DNA of 64,000 nt from Pseudomonadota bacterium (lineage in GTDB: Bacteria > Pseudomonadota > Alphaproteobacteria > Rhizobiales > Xanthobacteraceae), in contig JAEYAW010000033.1 of the NCBI GenBank assembly GCA_023404675.1, positions 76,567-140,566 on the forward strand. The letters run 5' to 3'. Positions within the stretch are counted from its first letter, which is position 1. Every line of letters starts with the position of its first letter. Positions 35,272 through 43,950 of the stretch are shown one piece after another. The notes under the pieces were generated by a model. That model worked only from the letters and a program-made list of their open reading frames with translations. It did not search any database and was not told the origin of the DNA. A program made the translations under genes and the position numbers.

Positions 35272-36441
35272 ATGACGGCCACATCCCCCGGCCTTCTGAT
35301 TCTCGGCACGCGTGGCATCCCGGCCGCTCATGGCGGATTTGAGACCTTTGCCGAGAAACTGGCGCTGTTTCTGGTCGCGCGTGGCTGGCGGGTGGGCGTG
35401 TACTGTCAGGACGAGGTGCCGGCCGTGACACAGCGCTTTCGCAGCGAGATCTGGCGCGGGGTCGAGCTCATCCATACGCAGGTCGCCTCGACCGGCCCGC
35501 GGGCGACGCTCGATTTCGACTGGCATTGCGTGCGCCATGCGGCGACGCGACCCGATCTCAGTCTTGTGCTGGGCTACAACAGCGGACTATTTCTGCCTTA
35601 CCTGCGGCTCGCGGGGCGGAAAATCCTGACCAACATGGATGGGATCGAATGGCGGCGGCCGAAATGGTCGCGCCCGGTCCGCGCGTGGTTCTGGGTCAAC
35701 GAGTGGATCGCGGCCTGGGCGTCGCACCGGCTGGTCGCCGACCATCCGGTGATCGCCGATCACCTCGCCACCCGCCGCTCGCGCGATGCGATCGTGATGA
35801 TCCCCTATGGCGGCGTGCCGATCGAGGCGGCACCTGTCGCGCCGCTCGAAAGCTACGGGCTGGAGCTGGGGCGCTATCTGATCTCGATCGCGCGCGTCGA
35901 GCCGGACAATTCCATCCTGACCATGGTCGAGGCGTTCTCCCGCAAGCCGCGCGGGATGAAGCTGGTGGTGCTCGGCGATTTTTCGGACAGCAACGACTAT
36001 CACCGGCAGATCAGGGCGGCGGCCGGTCCCGAAGTCGTCATGCCGGGCGGCATCTACGATCCCGCCATCGTTCAGGCGCTGCGCTTTCATGCGCGCGGCT
36101 ACATGCACGGGCACACGGTCGGCGGCACAAATCCGTCGCTGGTCGAGGCGCTGTGGGCCGGCAATCCGGTGATCGCCCACGACAACATCTATAATCGCTG
36201 GACCGCCGGTGAGGCCGCGCTGTTCTTCAGCGATCATGACAGTTGCGAGGCCGCGATGGAGCGGCTGATCGCCGACGATGAACTCGCCACGCGGCTGAAG
36301 GCCACCGCGCGCGCGCAGGCGCGGGAGAAATTCGACTGGACCGATGTGCTCGAAGCCTATGAACGGGAAGCGCTTGCGCTGATCCATGGCGGCGAGCCCC
36401 GGGTGGCCGTGCCCGCAGATTCCCTCGGCAAGACACCCTGA
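35272..36441 (+). CDS. DUF1972 glycosyltransferase
   Basis: 389-residue glycosyltransferase of the DUF1972/GT4-like type. It has LILGTRGIPAAHGGFETFAEKLALFLVARG at the N terminus (residues about 8-38), LTNMDGIEWRRPKWS, ISIARVEPDNSILTMVEAFSRKP and FHARGYMHGHTVGGTNPSLVEALWAGNPVIAHDNIYNR. These blocks are the rhamnosyl-transferase-like signature found in bacterial polysaccharide clusters. The gene is divergent from the GT4 gene, with about 150 bases between. Its stop overlaps the next start (TGATG), coupling it to a GH5 gene. Confidence 0.88.
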   Translation: MTATSPGLLILGTRGIPAAHGGFETFAEKLALFLVARGWRVGVYCQDEVPAVTQRFRSEIWRGVELIHTQVASTGPRATLDFDWHCVRHAATRPDLSLVLGYNSGLFLPYLRLAGRKILTNMDGIEWRRPKWSRPVRAWFWVNEWIAAWASHRLVADHPVIADHLATRRSRDAIVMIPYGGVPIEAAPVAPLESYGLELGRYLISIARVEPDNSILTMVEAFSRKPRGMKLVVLGDFSDSNDYHRQIRAAAGPEVVMPGGIYDPAIVQALRFHARGYMHGHTVGGTNPSLVEALWAGNPVIAHDNIYNRWTAGEAALFFSDHDSCEAAMERLIADDELATRLKATARAQAREKFDWTDVLEAYEREALALIHGGEPRVAVPADSLGKTP

Positions 36442-37685
36442 TGGCACTGGACCGCCGCTCCTTCATCGCAGGCGCGGCCGGCCTTGTGGCCGCCCAAGCG
36501 GTGAGCGCGGACGAGTCCGCGCGGCCTGTCCTGCATCGCGGCATCAATCTCTGGCCGTGGTTTTCGCTGACGCGGGAGTTTCCGGCGCCCCGGACGGATT
36601 ATGCCTGGCCGCCGTTTCAGCTCGATCGCCCGGTGCCGGTTCCGCGCGATCTGGCGCTGCTGCGCCGGATCGGCTTCGACTTCGCGCGGATTCCGCTCGA
36701 TCCCGGCCCGTTTCTGGCGGCCTTGCCGCCACAGCGCGAGCAATTGATCGCGCAGGTGATGGATGCGGTGCGGCTGACGCTGGAGCACGATCTGGCCGTC
36801 GTGGTCAACGTTCAGGCCAATGCGGCGACGCATCACTGGACTCCGCAGCGCATGTTCGCGAGCGTCGATGCGCCAGCCTTTCCGGCCTATCGCGATCTTG
36901 TCGCCGAACTCGCGATGCGGCTCGGCGACATCGGGTCACGTCGCGTCGTGCTTGAGCCGGTCAACGAACCGTTTCAGGTCTGCGGAGCGACCGAATGGAC
37001 GCGGGTGCAGGCGGAGCTGTTGGGTGCGGCCCGCCGCGCCGCGCCCGGCCTCACGCTGGTGGCGACGGGATCATGTGGCAGCATGATCGATGGTCTCGAA
37101 AAACTGTCGGCGCGCGCATTGGCGGCGTTCGGGCCGCTGCTGTTCACCTTCCATTTCTACGAGCCGTATCTTTTTACCCATCAGGGTGCGCCATGGATGA
37201 CGGGCGAGCCGATCTACCGGGCGCTGAACGCGGTGCCGTGGCCGGCCCAAAGAGGCAGCCTCGATGCCACGCTCGCCGCCGTTCGCGCGCGGATGGCCGT
37301 GCTCGGCCAACCCGCCGACGGATCGGGGCGCGCGGTCTACGCGGAGACCGAGCGCGTGCTCAAGGTTTATTTCGATGCGCAGCCGGATCGCCCGTTCATC
37401 GACAGTTACCTCCGACGCGTGCGCGACTGGGGCGCGCGGGAGGGCGTTGCCCCCGGCCGGATTCTGCTGGGCGAGTTCGGCGCGCTTCGGTCCGATGCGC
37501 GCTACGTTGCGTCCGGTGCGGCTGATCGCGCCCGCTATATCCGCGACGTGCGGCAGAGCGCGGAGGCGTTCGGATTCCCCTGGGCCTACTGGAATCTGTT
37601 CGACGGTTTCAGTCTGTTTGAGAGCGACGTCACCCGGCAGCCCGATCCCGCCATCGTATCGGCGCTGGGGCTGGTGATGCCGTGA
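36441..37685 (+). CDS. Glycoside hydrolase family 5 (cellulase-like), exported
   Basis: 414-residue protein. The N terminus MALDRRSFIAGAAGLVAAQAVSADE is a twin-arginine-like signal peptide (RRSFIAG), so it is exported. The catalytic core shows VVLEPVNEPFQV with the acid/base Glu and ILLGEFGALRSDARY with the nucleophile Glu, plus FTFHFYEPYLFTHQG between them, all in GH5 order. It hydrolyses beta-linked glucans or a related polymer. In a polysaccharide cluster such an enzyme may trim or release the glycan. Start is coupled to the DUF1972 gene by TGATG. Its last 56 bases overlap the convergent VpsF-like gene. Confidence 0.87.
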   Translation: MALDRRSFIAGAAGLVAAQAVSADESARPVLHRGINLWPWFSLTREFPAPRTDYAWPPFQLDRPVPVPRDLALLRRIGFDFARIPLDPGPFLAALPPQREQLIAQVMDAVRLTLEHDLAVVVNVQANAATHHWTPQRMFASVDAPAFPAYRDLVAELAMRLGDIGSRRVVLEPVNEPFQVCGATEWTRVQAELLGAARRAAPGLTLVATGSCGSMIDGLEKLSARALAAFGPLLFTFHFYEPYLFTHQGAPWMTGEPIYRALNAVPWPAQRGSLDATLAAVRARMAVLGQPADGSGRAVYAETERVLKVYFDAQPDRPFIDSYLRRVRDWGAREGVAPGRILLGEFGALRSDARYVASGAADRARYIRDVRQSAEAFGFPWAYWNLFDGFSLFESDVTRQPDPAIVSALGLVMP

Positions 37686-38967
37686 CAGTCTGTGCGGGCT
37701 TGCGTTCGCGCCGGTAGAGGCAGAGCGCGACGACGGCGAACTTGGCCGGCAGCGTGGTTTTCACTGCGATGGTCTCCGCGCCGTTCAGCAGGATGAACCA
37801 GACGGCCATCGGCAGCCACAGGCCGGGCCCGGTGACGCGCACCAGTTCGACCATGAACAGGACGAACGCGCCGAGCACCAGCACGGTGATGATGCCGCCC
37901 TGATAGAGCAGCATGCGGACGACGGGATTCTCGATGCCCCATTCCAGCCCGTTCACGCGCCGCAACGTGTCGACGAGGTGGAGATCCGGGCCGAAGATCA
38001 GGTCGCCGAGCGAGAACATGTTCAGCAGCGAGAACATCTTTTCGCGTGCCTCTGCGCTGCCGCCATCCGAGACGAAGCGCGTCATCAGGTCGTCGAAGAA
38101 TCCGAAAGCGATCAGCGCGCCGACCGCGAGCGGAACGAGCGCCGCCATGGCGCACGCCGCTGCTGCTCCGATCAGCGACACCCGTCCCCGCAGCGCGCCG
38201 AGCAGGACGAACAGGCCATAGCCGAGACCGAACATCAGCGAGGCGAGCAGCGCAGTTCGCCCGCCGAAAACAACCAGCGCCGCACTTTGGAGGCCGATGA
38301 GGATCGTGCGCGTGGTGGGCGTCAGCGTGCGCGCGCCGCTGAGCAGCGCCATCAGGTAGCACGCGGTCAGCATGGCGTTCGCCAGCGGGTGTCCCTGCAG
38401 CGCGGCGGAGCGCGTGTCGGATGCGAAGGCGATGCCATCGAAGCGGTAGGGAAAGAACAGGTGATGGGTCGCGAACTCCACCAGCGCCATGAGCGCGTTG
38501 ACCGTCATCACCACATGCAGCATTGCCGTGAGCGCGGCCATCAACTCGTCGTCGGCATCCGCGAGCAGCAGCACCAGAAGGCATGATGCGATGTAGGTGT
38601 CGACCATGCCGCCGAGGCCAGGGCCCTGCCGGATCACCGTGACGACGATGGCGAACATCGTGACCGCGAGCATCAGGACGGTCGCTGGCCGCACGGCGAT
38701 CAGATGCAGCGTGCGGCGGATCGGGTTGCCGCTGCTAACGACACTCCATCCGAAGACCAGCACGATCATGTAGGTCGAGGGGTGGATCTTGGTGGCCGCG
38801 CTCCCCATCAGGCCGTCGTAGTTGTAGCCGACCAGCCACAGCATGCCGCCGGACACGCAGAGCAGCACCAGCACCGAAGCGAGAATGCCGAAGCGGGTCA
38901 GCGGGTCCAGCCGCTCCCATCGCGGCACGCTCGCGCTTCCGGCGACGCCGTGCGCCAGCGCGCTCAT
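37630..38967 (-). CDS. VpsF-like polysaccharide polymerase/ligase membrane protein
   Basis: 445-residue integral membrane protein with about ten hydrophobic segments. Signature pieces include YNYDGLMGSAATKIHPSTYMIVLVFGW near the N terminus, SAALQGHPLANAMLTACYLMALL and FGGRTALLASLMFGLGYGLFVLL in the middle and NGLEWGIENPVVRMLLYQGG. This matches the VpsF/O-antigen ligase-like family that polymerises or ligates extracellular glycans. The gene starts immediately after the stop of the upstream Wzc-like gene (stop TAG at 38968-38970), suggesting a shared operon. Its 3' end overlaps the GH5 gene by 56 bases in opposite orientation. Confidence 0.85.
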   Translation of the reverse strand: MSALAHGVAGSASVPRWERLDPLTRFGILASVLVLLCVSGGMLWLVGYNYDGLMGSAATKIHPSTYMIVLVFGWSVVSSGNPIRRTLHLIAVRPATVLMLAVTMFAIVVTVIRQGPGLGGMVDTYIASCLLVLLLADADDELMAALTAMLHVVMTVNALMALVEFATHHLFFPYRFDGIAFASDTRSAALQGHPLANAMLTACYLMALLSGARTLTPTTRTILIGLQSAALVVFGGRTALLASLMFGLGYGLFVLLGALRGRVSLIGAAAACAMAALVPLAVGALIAFGFFDDLMTRFVSDGGSAEAREKMFSLLNMFSLGDLIFGPDLHLVDTLRRVNGLEWGIENPVVRMLLYQGGIITVLVLGAFVLFMVELVRVTGPGLWLPMAVWFILLNGAETIAVKTTLPAKFAVVALCLYRRERKPAQTVTASPAPAPIRWRDRAAG

Positions 38968-41121
38968 CTAGGCCTGTGCCTGCGGGTCGAGGAGGATGGT
39001 CCCGCCGATCGAGCGGCCCATGATGCGGGCGGCCTCGACCACCCGCAGGATGTCGCTCTGCGGGGTGTCGTACAGGCGGGCGACGAGGACGATTTCCTCG
39101 ACAGCTCCGATCAGCGGCGCGATCTTCACATTCTGGCTGAGCACGCCGCCGTCTGCCACCACCAGATCGAACTGGTTGCCGGCGTCGGCCAGCAGACGCG
39201 CGGCCGACGCGCGCCCGAGCATCTTCTGCTGTGCGGTGTGCGGCCGTCCGGTCGGCAGCAGGGCGACATCCTTCGTTCCGTCGAGGCGTTGCAGCGCCGC
39301 CGCCAGTGTGCAGTCGCCGCGCAGGACATCGAGCAAGCCCGGCGGCTCGTGCTCTCCGCCGTCCTGTTCGGCATCGGCGTCGATGTAGAGCACGCGCGCA
39401 CCCTGCGACGAAGCCGCTTCGCCGAGAAGACCCACGGTTGCCACCCTGTCGGCGACATCCGCCGCAACGGATGTGAGCAGAACGCTACGCGCCTCGCGCG
39501 GCCGGCGGCTCTCGTCGCTGAACAGCATCAGGAGCGCGAGCCCGGCCACGTTCGCGGCGTGCGGACCTGCGGGCGGACCGGACGATGTCTTCGCTCCCAG
39601 CGGCCAGCGGGTGGCTCCGGCCTGTCCGGTCTTCAGAACGCCGATCACCGGCGCGCCGATCAGGTTTTCCGCCTGGGCGATCGAGAACAGATGCGGCGAG
39701 GAATATTCCCGCAGCAGCGCGAAGCCGGCGCCGCAGCCGAGGCCGAGCACTGCGGCTCCGAGCACCAGCAGCATGGTCGGAGGCCAGCTCGGCTGTTGCG
39801 GCGGCTGCGCCTGACTGATGATGCGCACGTTGCTGGTGTCGAGATTGGCCTGCTCCTTCGTCTCCTGCGCGCGCAGCATGAAGGAGGCGTAGACGGCGCG
39901 GACCGCTTCGAGGTCGCGCTGCAGATCGCGCAGCCGGACCATGGCCTGATCGGCGTCCTTGGTCTGGCGCGTCAGCGCATCGAGCTTGGCGGCGAGCAGT
40001 TTCTCGTTGCTCTGCGCCCGCTCGTAATCGGCGCGGACGGCCTGATCGGAGCGGTCGATCTCGGTGGTGATGAGTCGGCGCAGGTTGGCGATCTGGCTGC
40101 GGACCGCCTCGATCGCCGGATAGCGCGGGCCGTACTGGCTTTGTAGATCGGCTTCACGCTGGACCAGTGCGGCTTCCTGCTCCCGCAGCCGCGATACCAC
40201 CTGCGACTGCACGGCTTCGGGCGAGCCGCCGGCCACGCTGCCCTGCCGGCGCTGCTGCGCGATCTGCTCGACCTGCGATTTCAGCATCGCCGTCCGCGCC
40301 TGCGCCGCCGACAGCTGGTTGCTGATCTCGGTAAGCTGCTGATCGCTGATCAGGCGTCCCGACGCGGCGACGAGGTTATGCTGGGCGCGGTAGCTCTCGA
40401 CGGCGTTCTCGGCCGCCTCGACACGCTTGCGCTGCTCGGCGAGGCGGGCCGTCAGGGCCGAGGACGCCTCGGTCGCGGCCTGGCTGCGCGATTCGGCCTG
40501 ATCGGCGAGATAGGCTTCGGCGATGGCGTTGGCGAGCTGCGCCGATTTGTCCGGATCGCGGGTGGTCACCACGACATCGACCACGAACACCTTGTCGGCG
40601 CGCCGCACGGACATCCTGCGGCGCAGATTGTTGAGGGTGCGGGCTTCGAGCGGGGTCAGCGCGCCGTCGGTCGTTGCCGTATCCGTCGGGCCGCGCCCCA
40701 GCAGGCGGCTCAGGAATCCCGCGCCGTTGAACTCGCTGTCGGCGGTGAGCTTCGTGGCGCGGATCGCGCGCATCAGCACGCCGGTCGACTGGATAACGCT
40801 GGCCTGGCTTTCGACCTGTGCGATGCCACCGTCGGGCGCCATCGCATTGGGGTTGACGTCGTTGCTGACGACGTTGCGATCACGCGGATCGATCAGGATT
40901 TGGGTCGCAGCGGTGTAAAGCCGGGGGGTGACCAGGCAATAGGCGAGAGTCGCGGCCGTGAGGATGCCCGCCACCGCGAGGATCGCGACCAGCCGATGGC
41001 GCAGGATGCGCCACAACTCGGACAGGTCGACAGTGCCGTCCGGCGGCCGATGATGGACATCCGGGGCGGCCTGCTGCACCTGCGTCTCCAGCCGGTGGGC
41101 AATGGAACCTGGACTTGCCAT
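38968..41121 (-). CDS. Wzc-like exopolysaccharide chain-length protein with degenerate kinase domain
   Basis: 717-residue protein. The N-terminal Wzz domain begins DLSELWRILRHRLVAILAVAGILTAATLAYCLV (membrane helix) and has a long periplasmic coiled-coil at about 175-435, then a PPQQPSWPPTMLLVLGAAVLGLGCGAGFAL second helix. The cytoplasmic C terminus has the BY-kinase fold order, with RVLYIDADAEQ as a Walker A' remnant. The Walker A P-loop is lost (LLTSVAADVADRVATVG where PGEGKST is expected) and DxPP is replaced by ADGG, so it is probably catalytically dead. It would control polymer length and export. I chose ATG 41121 over 41142. Confidence 0.85.
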   Translation of the reverse strand: MASPGSIAHRLETQVQQAAPDVHHRPPDGTVDLSELWRILRHRLVAILAVAGILTAATLAYCLVTPRLYTAATQILIDPRDRNVVSNDVNPNAMAPDGGIAQVESQASVIQSTGVLMRAIRATKLTADSEFNGAGFLSRLLGRGPTDTATTDGALTPLEARTLNNLRRRMSVRRADKVFVVDVVVTTRDPDKSAQLANAIAEAYLADQAESRSQAATEASSALTARLAEQRKRVEAAENAVESYRAQHNLVAASGRLISDQQLTEISNQLSAAQARTAMLKSQVEQIAQQRRQGSVAGGSPEAVQSQVVSRLREQEAALVQREADLQSQYGPRYPAIEAVRSQIANLRRLITTEIDRSDQAVRADYERAQSNEKLLAAKLDALTRQTKDADQAMVRLRDLQRDLEAVRAVYASFMLRAQETKEQANLDTSNVRIISQAQPPQQPSWPPTMLLVLGAAVLGLGCGAGFALLREYSSPHLFSIAQAENLIGAPVIGVLKTGQAGATRWPLGAKTSSGPPAGPHAANVAGLALLMLFSDESRRPREARSVLLTSVAADVADRVATVGLLGEAASSQGARVLYIDADAEQDGGEHEPPGLLDVLRGDCTLAAALQRLDGTKDVALLPTGRPHTAQQKMLGRASAARLLADAGNQFDLVVADGGVLSQNVKIAPLIGAVEEIVLVARLYDTPQSDILRVVEAARIMGRSIGGTILLDPQAQA

Positions 41122-41363
41122 TCCTCTACTCAGACCATGCAATTACGGCGCGGATTGTTTCGCACAGTCCACGAGGATGGCCAGTGTGCCATCAACTTGG
41201 TTAACAAGTGCAGATTGCCTCAAATCCTGCGATTTTGCGGTCAGGTGCCGCGTTCCGATTCTGCCGTCGCCGGGTGAAAAGCTAACCGAATCGAAACGGG
41301 CAGCTCGCACAGTGCCCGTTGCTGCCGTGAAGCCGCCCGCCGGCACAGGGACAGATTTCAGCA

Positions 41364-42875
41364 ATGCGATTGAATTTATACATAAATATTGCTTCGTTAC
41401 GGCGCTGGCATCTGGACCTGATTGCGCGGCTCGATGGCATCGCAGGGCTGGATCTGGCCGTCGTGCGCGCGGATCGCGACGCGGAAGACCGGGCCGGATT
41501 GCGCGGTCTTTTCGGCATGGAAAAGTTTCTCCATGGCCTGACATCCGCCGGCCCCTACGCGCAGGCGCGGATTGCGGACATGCGGGCGCGACCTGTCGCG
41601 GTGCCTCCCGACGCGGATCTCGCGATCGATCTCACCGGCCACGCGCAGGCCGCTGGAAAGTGCTGGACGCTGCGGATCGACGGCAGGCCGGGAGAAGACG
41701 CGCTTATCGAATCGCTGCTGGCGGGGCGTGTGCCGCTCGCGGAGCTGGCCGAGGGCTCCACGGTGATCGCGGCCGGCCGCCTCGGAACGGAATATGGCGG
41801 CATTGTTCTTGCGAAGCTTGGCGACGTGCTGAGCCGTCTCGTCACCCTGATCGAGGTTGCGGTGAAGGGCGGACGACCGCACGTGCCGGCCTTGCCCGTC
41901 GCGGGTGCGCCGGCATCGCGGACGGAAGCCGCGAGCGTCGCTGTGGTGATGGCGAAAGAACTGGCAATGACCTGCGTCGACAGGGTCTATCGCCGGCTGT
42001 TCCACGCGCCGCACTGGCGGGTCGGCTGGCGCAAGCTGGACGGCCCCGATCTGTTCGATCTCGGACAGCATCCGGAAGCGGGCTGGCACGACCTGCCGGA
42101 CGACGGCGAGCGCTTCTATGCCGACCCGTTTCCGATTCTCCACCGCGGGCGTGTGACGCTGTTCGTCGAGGAGTACCCCCATGCGACCGGCAAGGGCATC
42201 ATTTCGGCGGTGGAGTTCGGATCGGAAGGGCCGCTCGGATCACCGAGGCCGGTTCTGGAGCAGCCGGGACATCTGTCCTATCCGTTTGTCTTCGAGCGTG
42301 ACGGCGATATCTGGATGATCCCGGAAAGCTGCAGCGCCGGGCGCGTCGATCTGTTTCGCGCGACCGCTTTTCCCGGCGGCTGGGTCCGCGAGGCCACGCT
42401 GATCGACGGCGTTGTTGCCAGCGACGCCACCCTCATGGAGCATGGGGGGCTCTGGTGGCTGTTCGCCACCGTGCGCGACGGCGGCGGTGCGTTCTCCGAC
42501 GCGCTTCACCTGTGGTCCGCGCCCGACTTCCGTGGCCCGTGGACCGCGCATCCGCACAATCCGGTGTTGATCGATATCGCCTCGGCGCGCCCGGCCGGCG
42601 CAATGGTGGTCCGCAACGGCGCACTGCTGCGTCCGGTGCAGGACTGCCGCTTCGGCTATGGCAGGGCGCTCGCCATCGCGCGGGTGACACGGCTTGATCA
42701 GCAAGGTTTTGATCAGGAGGTCGAGACCATTATCGGGGCCGGGCCGCGCTGGCCGGGCCGCCGCCAGCACACGCTCAACAGCGCGGGCGGATTCGAATTC
42801 ACGGATGGCTCGGGGATGGCGCGGCGGCCTCTGCTGCCGGCGCAGGCTTCACTCGCCCTGCGCGCCAAGTTCTGA
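41364..42875 (+). CDS. GINT1-like/glycan-modifying protein, putative
   Basis: 503-residue protein. The second half has the five-bladed-propeller-like pattern of GH43-type and GINT1 N-terminal domains: RFYADPFPILHRGRVTLFVEEYPHATGKGIISAVEF, GHLSYPFVFERDGDIWMIPESCSAGRVDLFRA, ATLMEHGGLWWLFATVRDGG and GPWTAHPHNPVLIDIASARPAGAMV. The first part (about 1-200) looks like a small Rossmann-type module. Related genes occur in surface-glycan clusters of rhizobia, where function is not defined. It is divergent from the Wzc-like gene, and its 3' end overlaps the convergent acyltransferase gene by 77 bases. Confidence 0.7.
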   Translation: MRLNLYINIASLRRWHLDLIARLDGIAGLDLAVVRADRDAEDRAGLRGLFGMEKFLHGLTSAGPYAQARIADMRARPVAVPPDADLAIDLTGHAQAAGKCWTLRIDGRPGEDALIESLLAGRVPLAELAEGSTVIAAGRLGTEYGGIVLAKLGDVLSRLVTLIEVAVKGGRPHVPALPVAGAPASRTEAASVAVVMAKELAMTCVDRVYRRLFHAPHWRVGWRKLDGPDLFDLGQHPEAGWHDLPDDGERFYADPFPILHRGRVTLFVEEYPHATGKGIISAVEFGSEGPLGSPRPVLEQPGHLSYPFVFERDGDIWMIPESCSAGRVDLFRATAFPGGWVREATLIDGVVASDATLMEHGGLWWLFATVRDGGGAFSDALHLWSAPDFRGPWTAHPHNPVLIDIASARPAGAMVVRNGALLRPVQDCRFGYGRALAIARVTRLDQQGFDQEVETIIGAGPRWPGRRQHTLNSAGGFEFTDGSGMARRPLLPAQASLALRAKF

Positions 42876-43950
42876 AGGCGAAGGCGGCATCGTCCGCGGC
42901 GACGGCCGCCCGGCCGAGCAATGTCCGCGCGCCGGTCATGGATTCCAGTGTGACGGACTCCGTGGCGAACCGGCGCTTGAAGTCCTCGCCCCCGCACATG
43001 AAATCGACCATCGAAAGCCCCCGGTCGAAGGACCACTGGATGTAGTCCATCATCAGCACCATGCCGGGCGAGCAGCGCTCAAACTCGGGGTCGTAGGTGG
43101 TGATGAACGCCATCATCCGGTTGCGCTGGATCAGGTTGATGGAGATCGCGACCACCGCACCGGCGCATTCGAGCACGAAGACGTGGAGGACGCGGAGACG
43201 CGCCATCGCGTCGACCAGCGCACCGAGCGCAGGCGCGCCCTCGTCGAACAGGTCGGATTCGCGGCCGTGCCGCGCGAGCCATTTCCGTTTGAAGTGCGCG
43301 ACCTGTTCGAGCAGCGGCCCGAGCGGCTCATCGGGAGCCATCAGGCGGAAGTTGACCTCGCCGGTCTCCTCCATGAACTTGCGGCCGCGCTTGTAGTTCT
43401 GTCGCACCTTCTTCGGATAGTGCTCGAACCATGCCGCGCCGCTCGGCCATGCGTTGGCGACGCGGTAGCTGGTCTCGCTGCGGTGATTGGTGCGCAGCGC
43501 GAGCGCCGCACTTTGCGGCTCGACCAGTTGCCTTGCCGCCGCGTCGGGCAGCAGCCGGTTGATGTAGGCCATGTCGAAGCCGCCCGCCGCGACGAACGCG
43601 CGCCACGTCGCGCGCAAGGCGGAATGATCGGCCTGCGGCGACACCAGGATATCGCCGTAGTCGGTGTGATCCTTCGCGGCCCATTCGAGAATGCGGATAT
43701 TCCTGCGCCGAACCGTTGCAAACGGAAGCACGGCGTCGAGAGCCTCACCCTTCCAGACCAGCCCGATCAGGAGCGCGCGGCGCTCGCGCTGTGGCGTTGT
43801 GCGCCACCATGCATCGACCCACGCGTGACTCTGGAACACGAGTCCGTCGGCGCGTCGCCACAGATCGTCCCAGACGGACGCGACAGCGGCGAGCCGGCTC
43901 TCCGAGGTCACGATCTCCAGCCTGTAACCGGTCATCGGCCCGGCGCTCAT
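42799..43950 (-). CDS. GNAT/FemAB-type acyltransferase (CelD/BcsL-like)
   Basis: 383-residue protein of the GNAT/FemAB superfamily. It starts MSAGPMTGYRLEIVTSESRLAAVASVWDDLWRRADG, has FQSHAWVDAWW (motif common in CelD-like proteins), AWFEHYPKKVRQNYKRGRKFMEE, HVFVLECAGAVVAISINLIQRNRMMAFITTYDPEFERCSPGMVLMMDYIQWSFDRGLSMVDFMCGGEDFKRRFA. These acyltransferases modify cellulose or other glycans. The ATG at 43950 overlaps the stop of the fatty-acid-hydroxylase gene by four bases (ATGA). The role in this cluster is glycan acylation by inference. Confidence 0.85.
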   Translation of the reverse strand: MSAGPMTGYRLEIVTSESRLAAVASVWDDLWRRADGLVFQSHAWVDAWWRTTPQRERRALLIGLVWKGEALDAVLPFATVRRRNIRILEWAAKDHTDYGDILVSPQADHSALRATWRAFVAAGGFDMAYINRLLPDAAARQLVEPQSAALALRTNHRSETSYRVANAWPSGAAWFEHYPKKVRQNYKRGRKFMEETGEVNFRLMAPDEPLGPLLEQVAHFKRKWLARHGRESDLFDEGAPALGALVDAMARLRVLHVFVLECAGAVVAISINLIQRNRMMAFITTYDPEFERCSPGMVLMMDYIQWSFDRGLSMVDFMCGGEDFKRRFATESVTLESMTGARTLLGRAAVAADDAAFAFRTWRAGRVKPAPAAEAAAPSPSHP

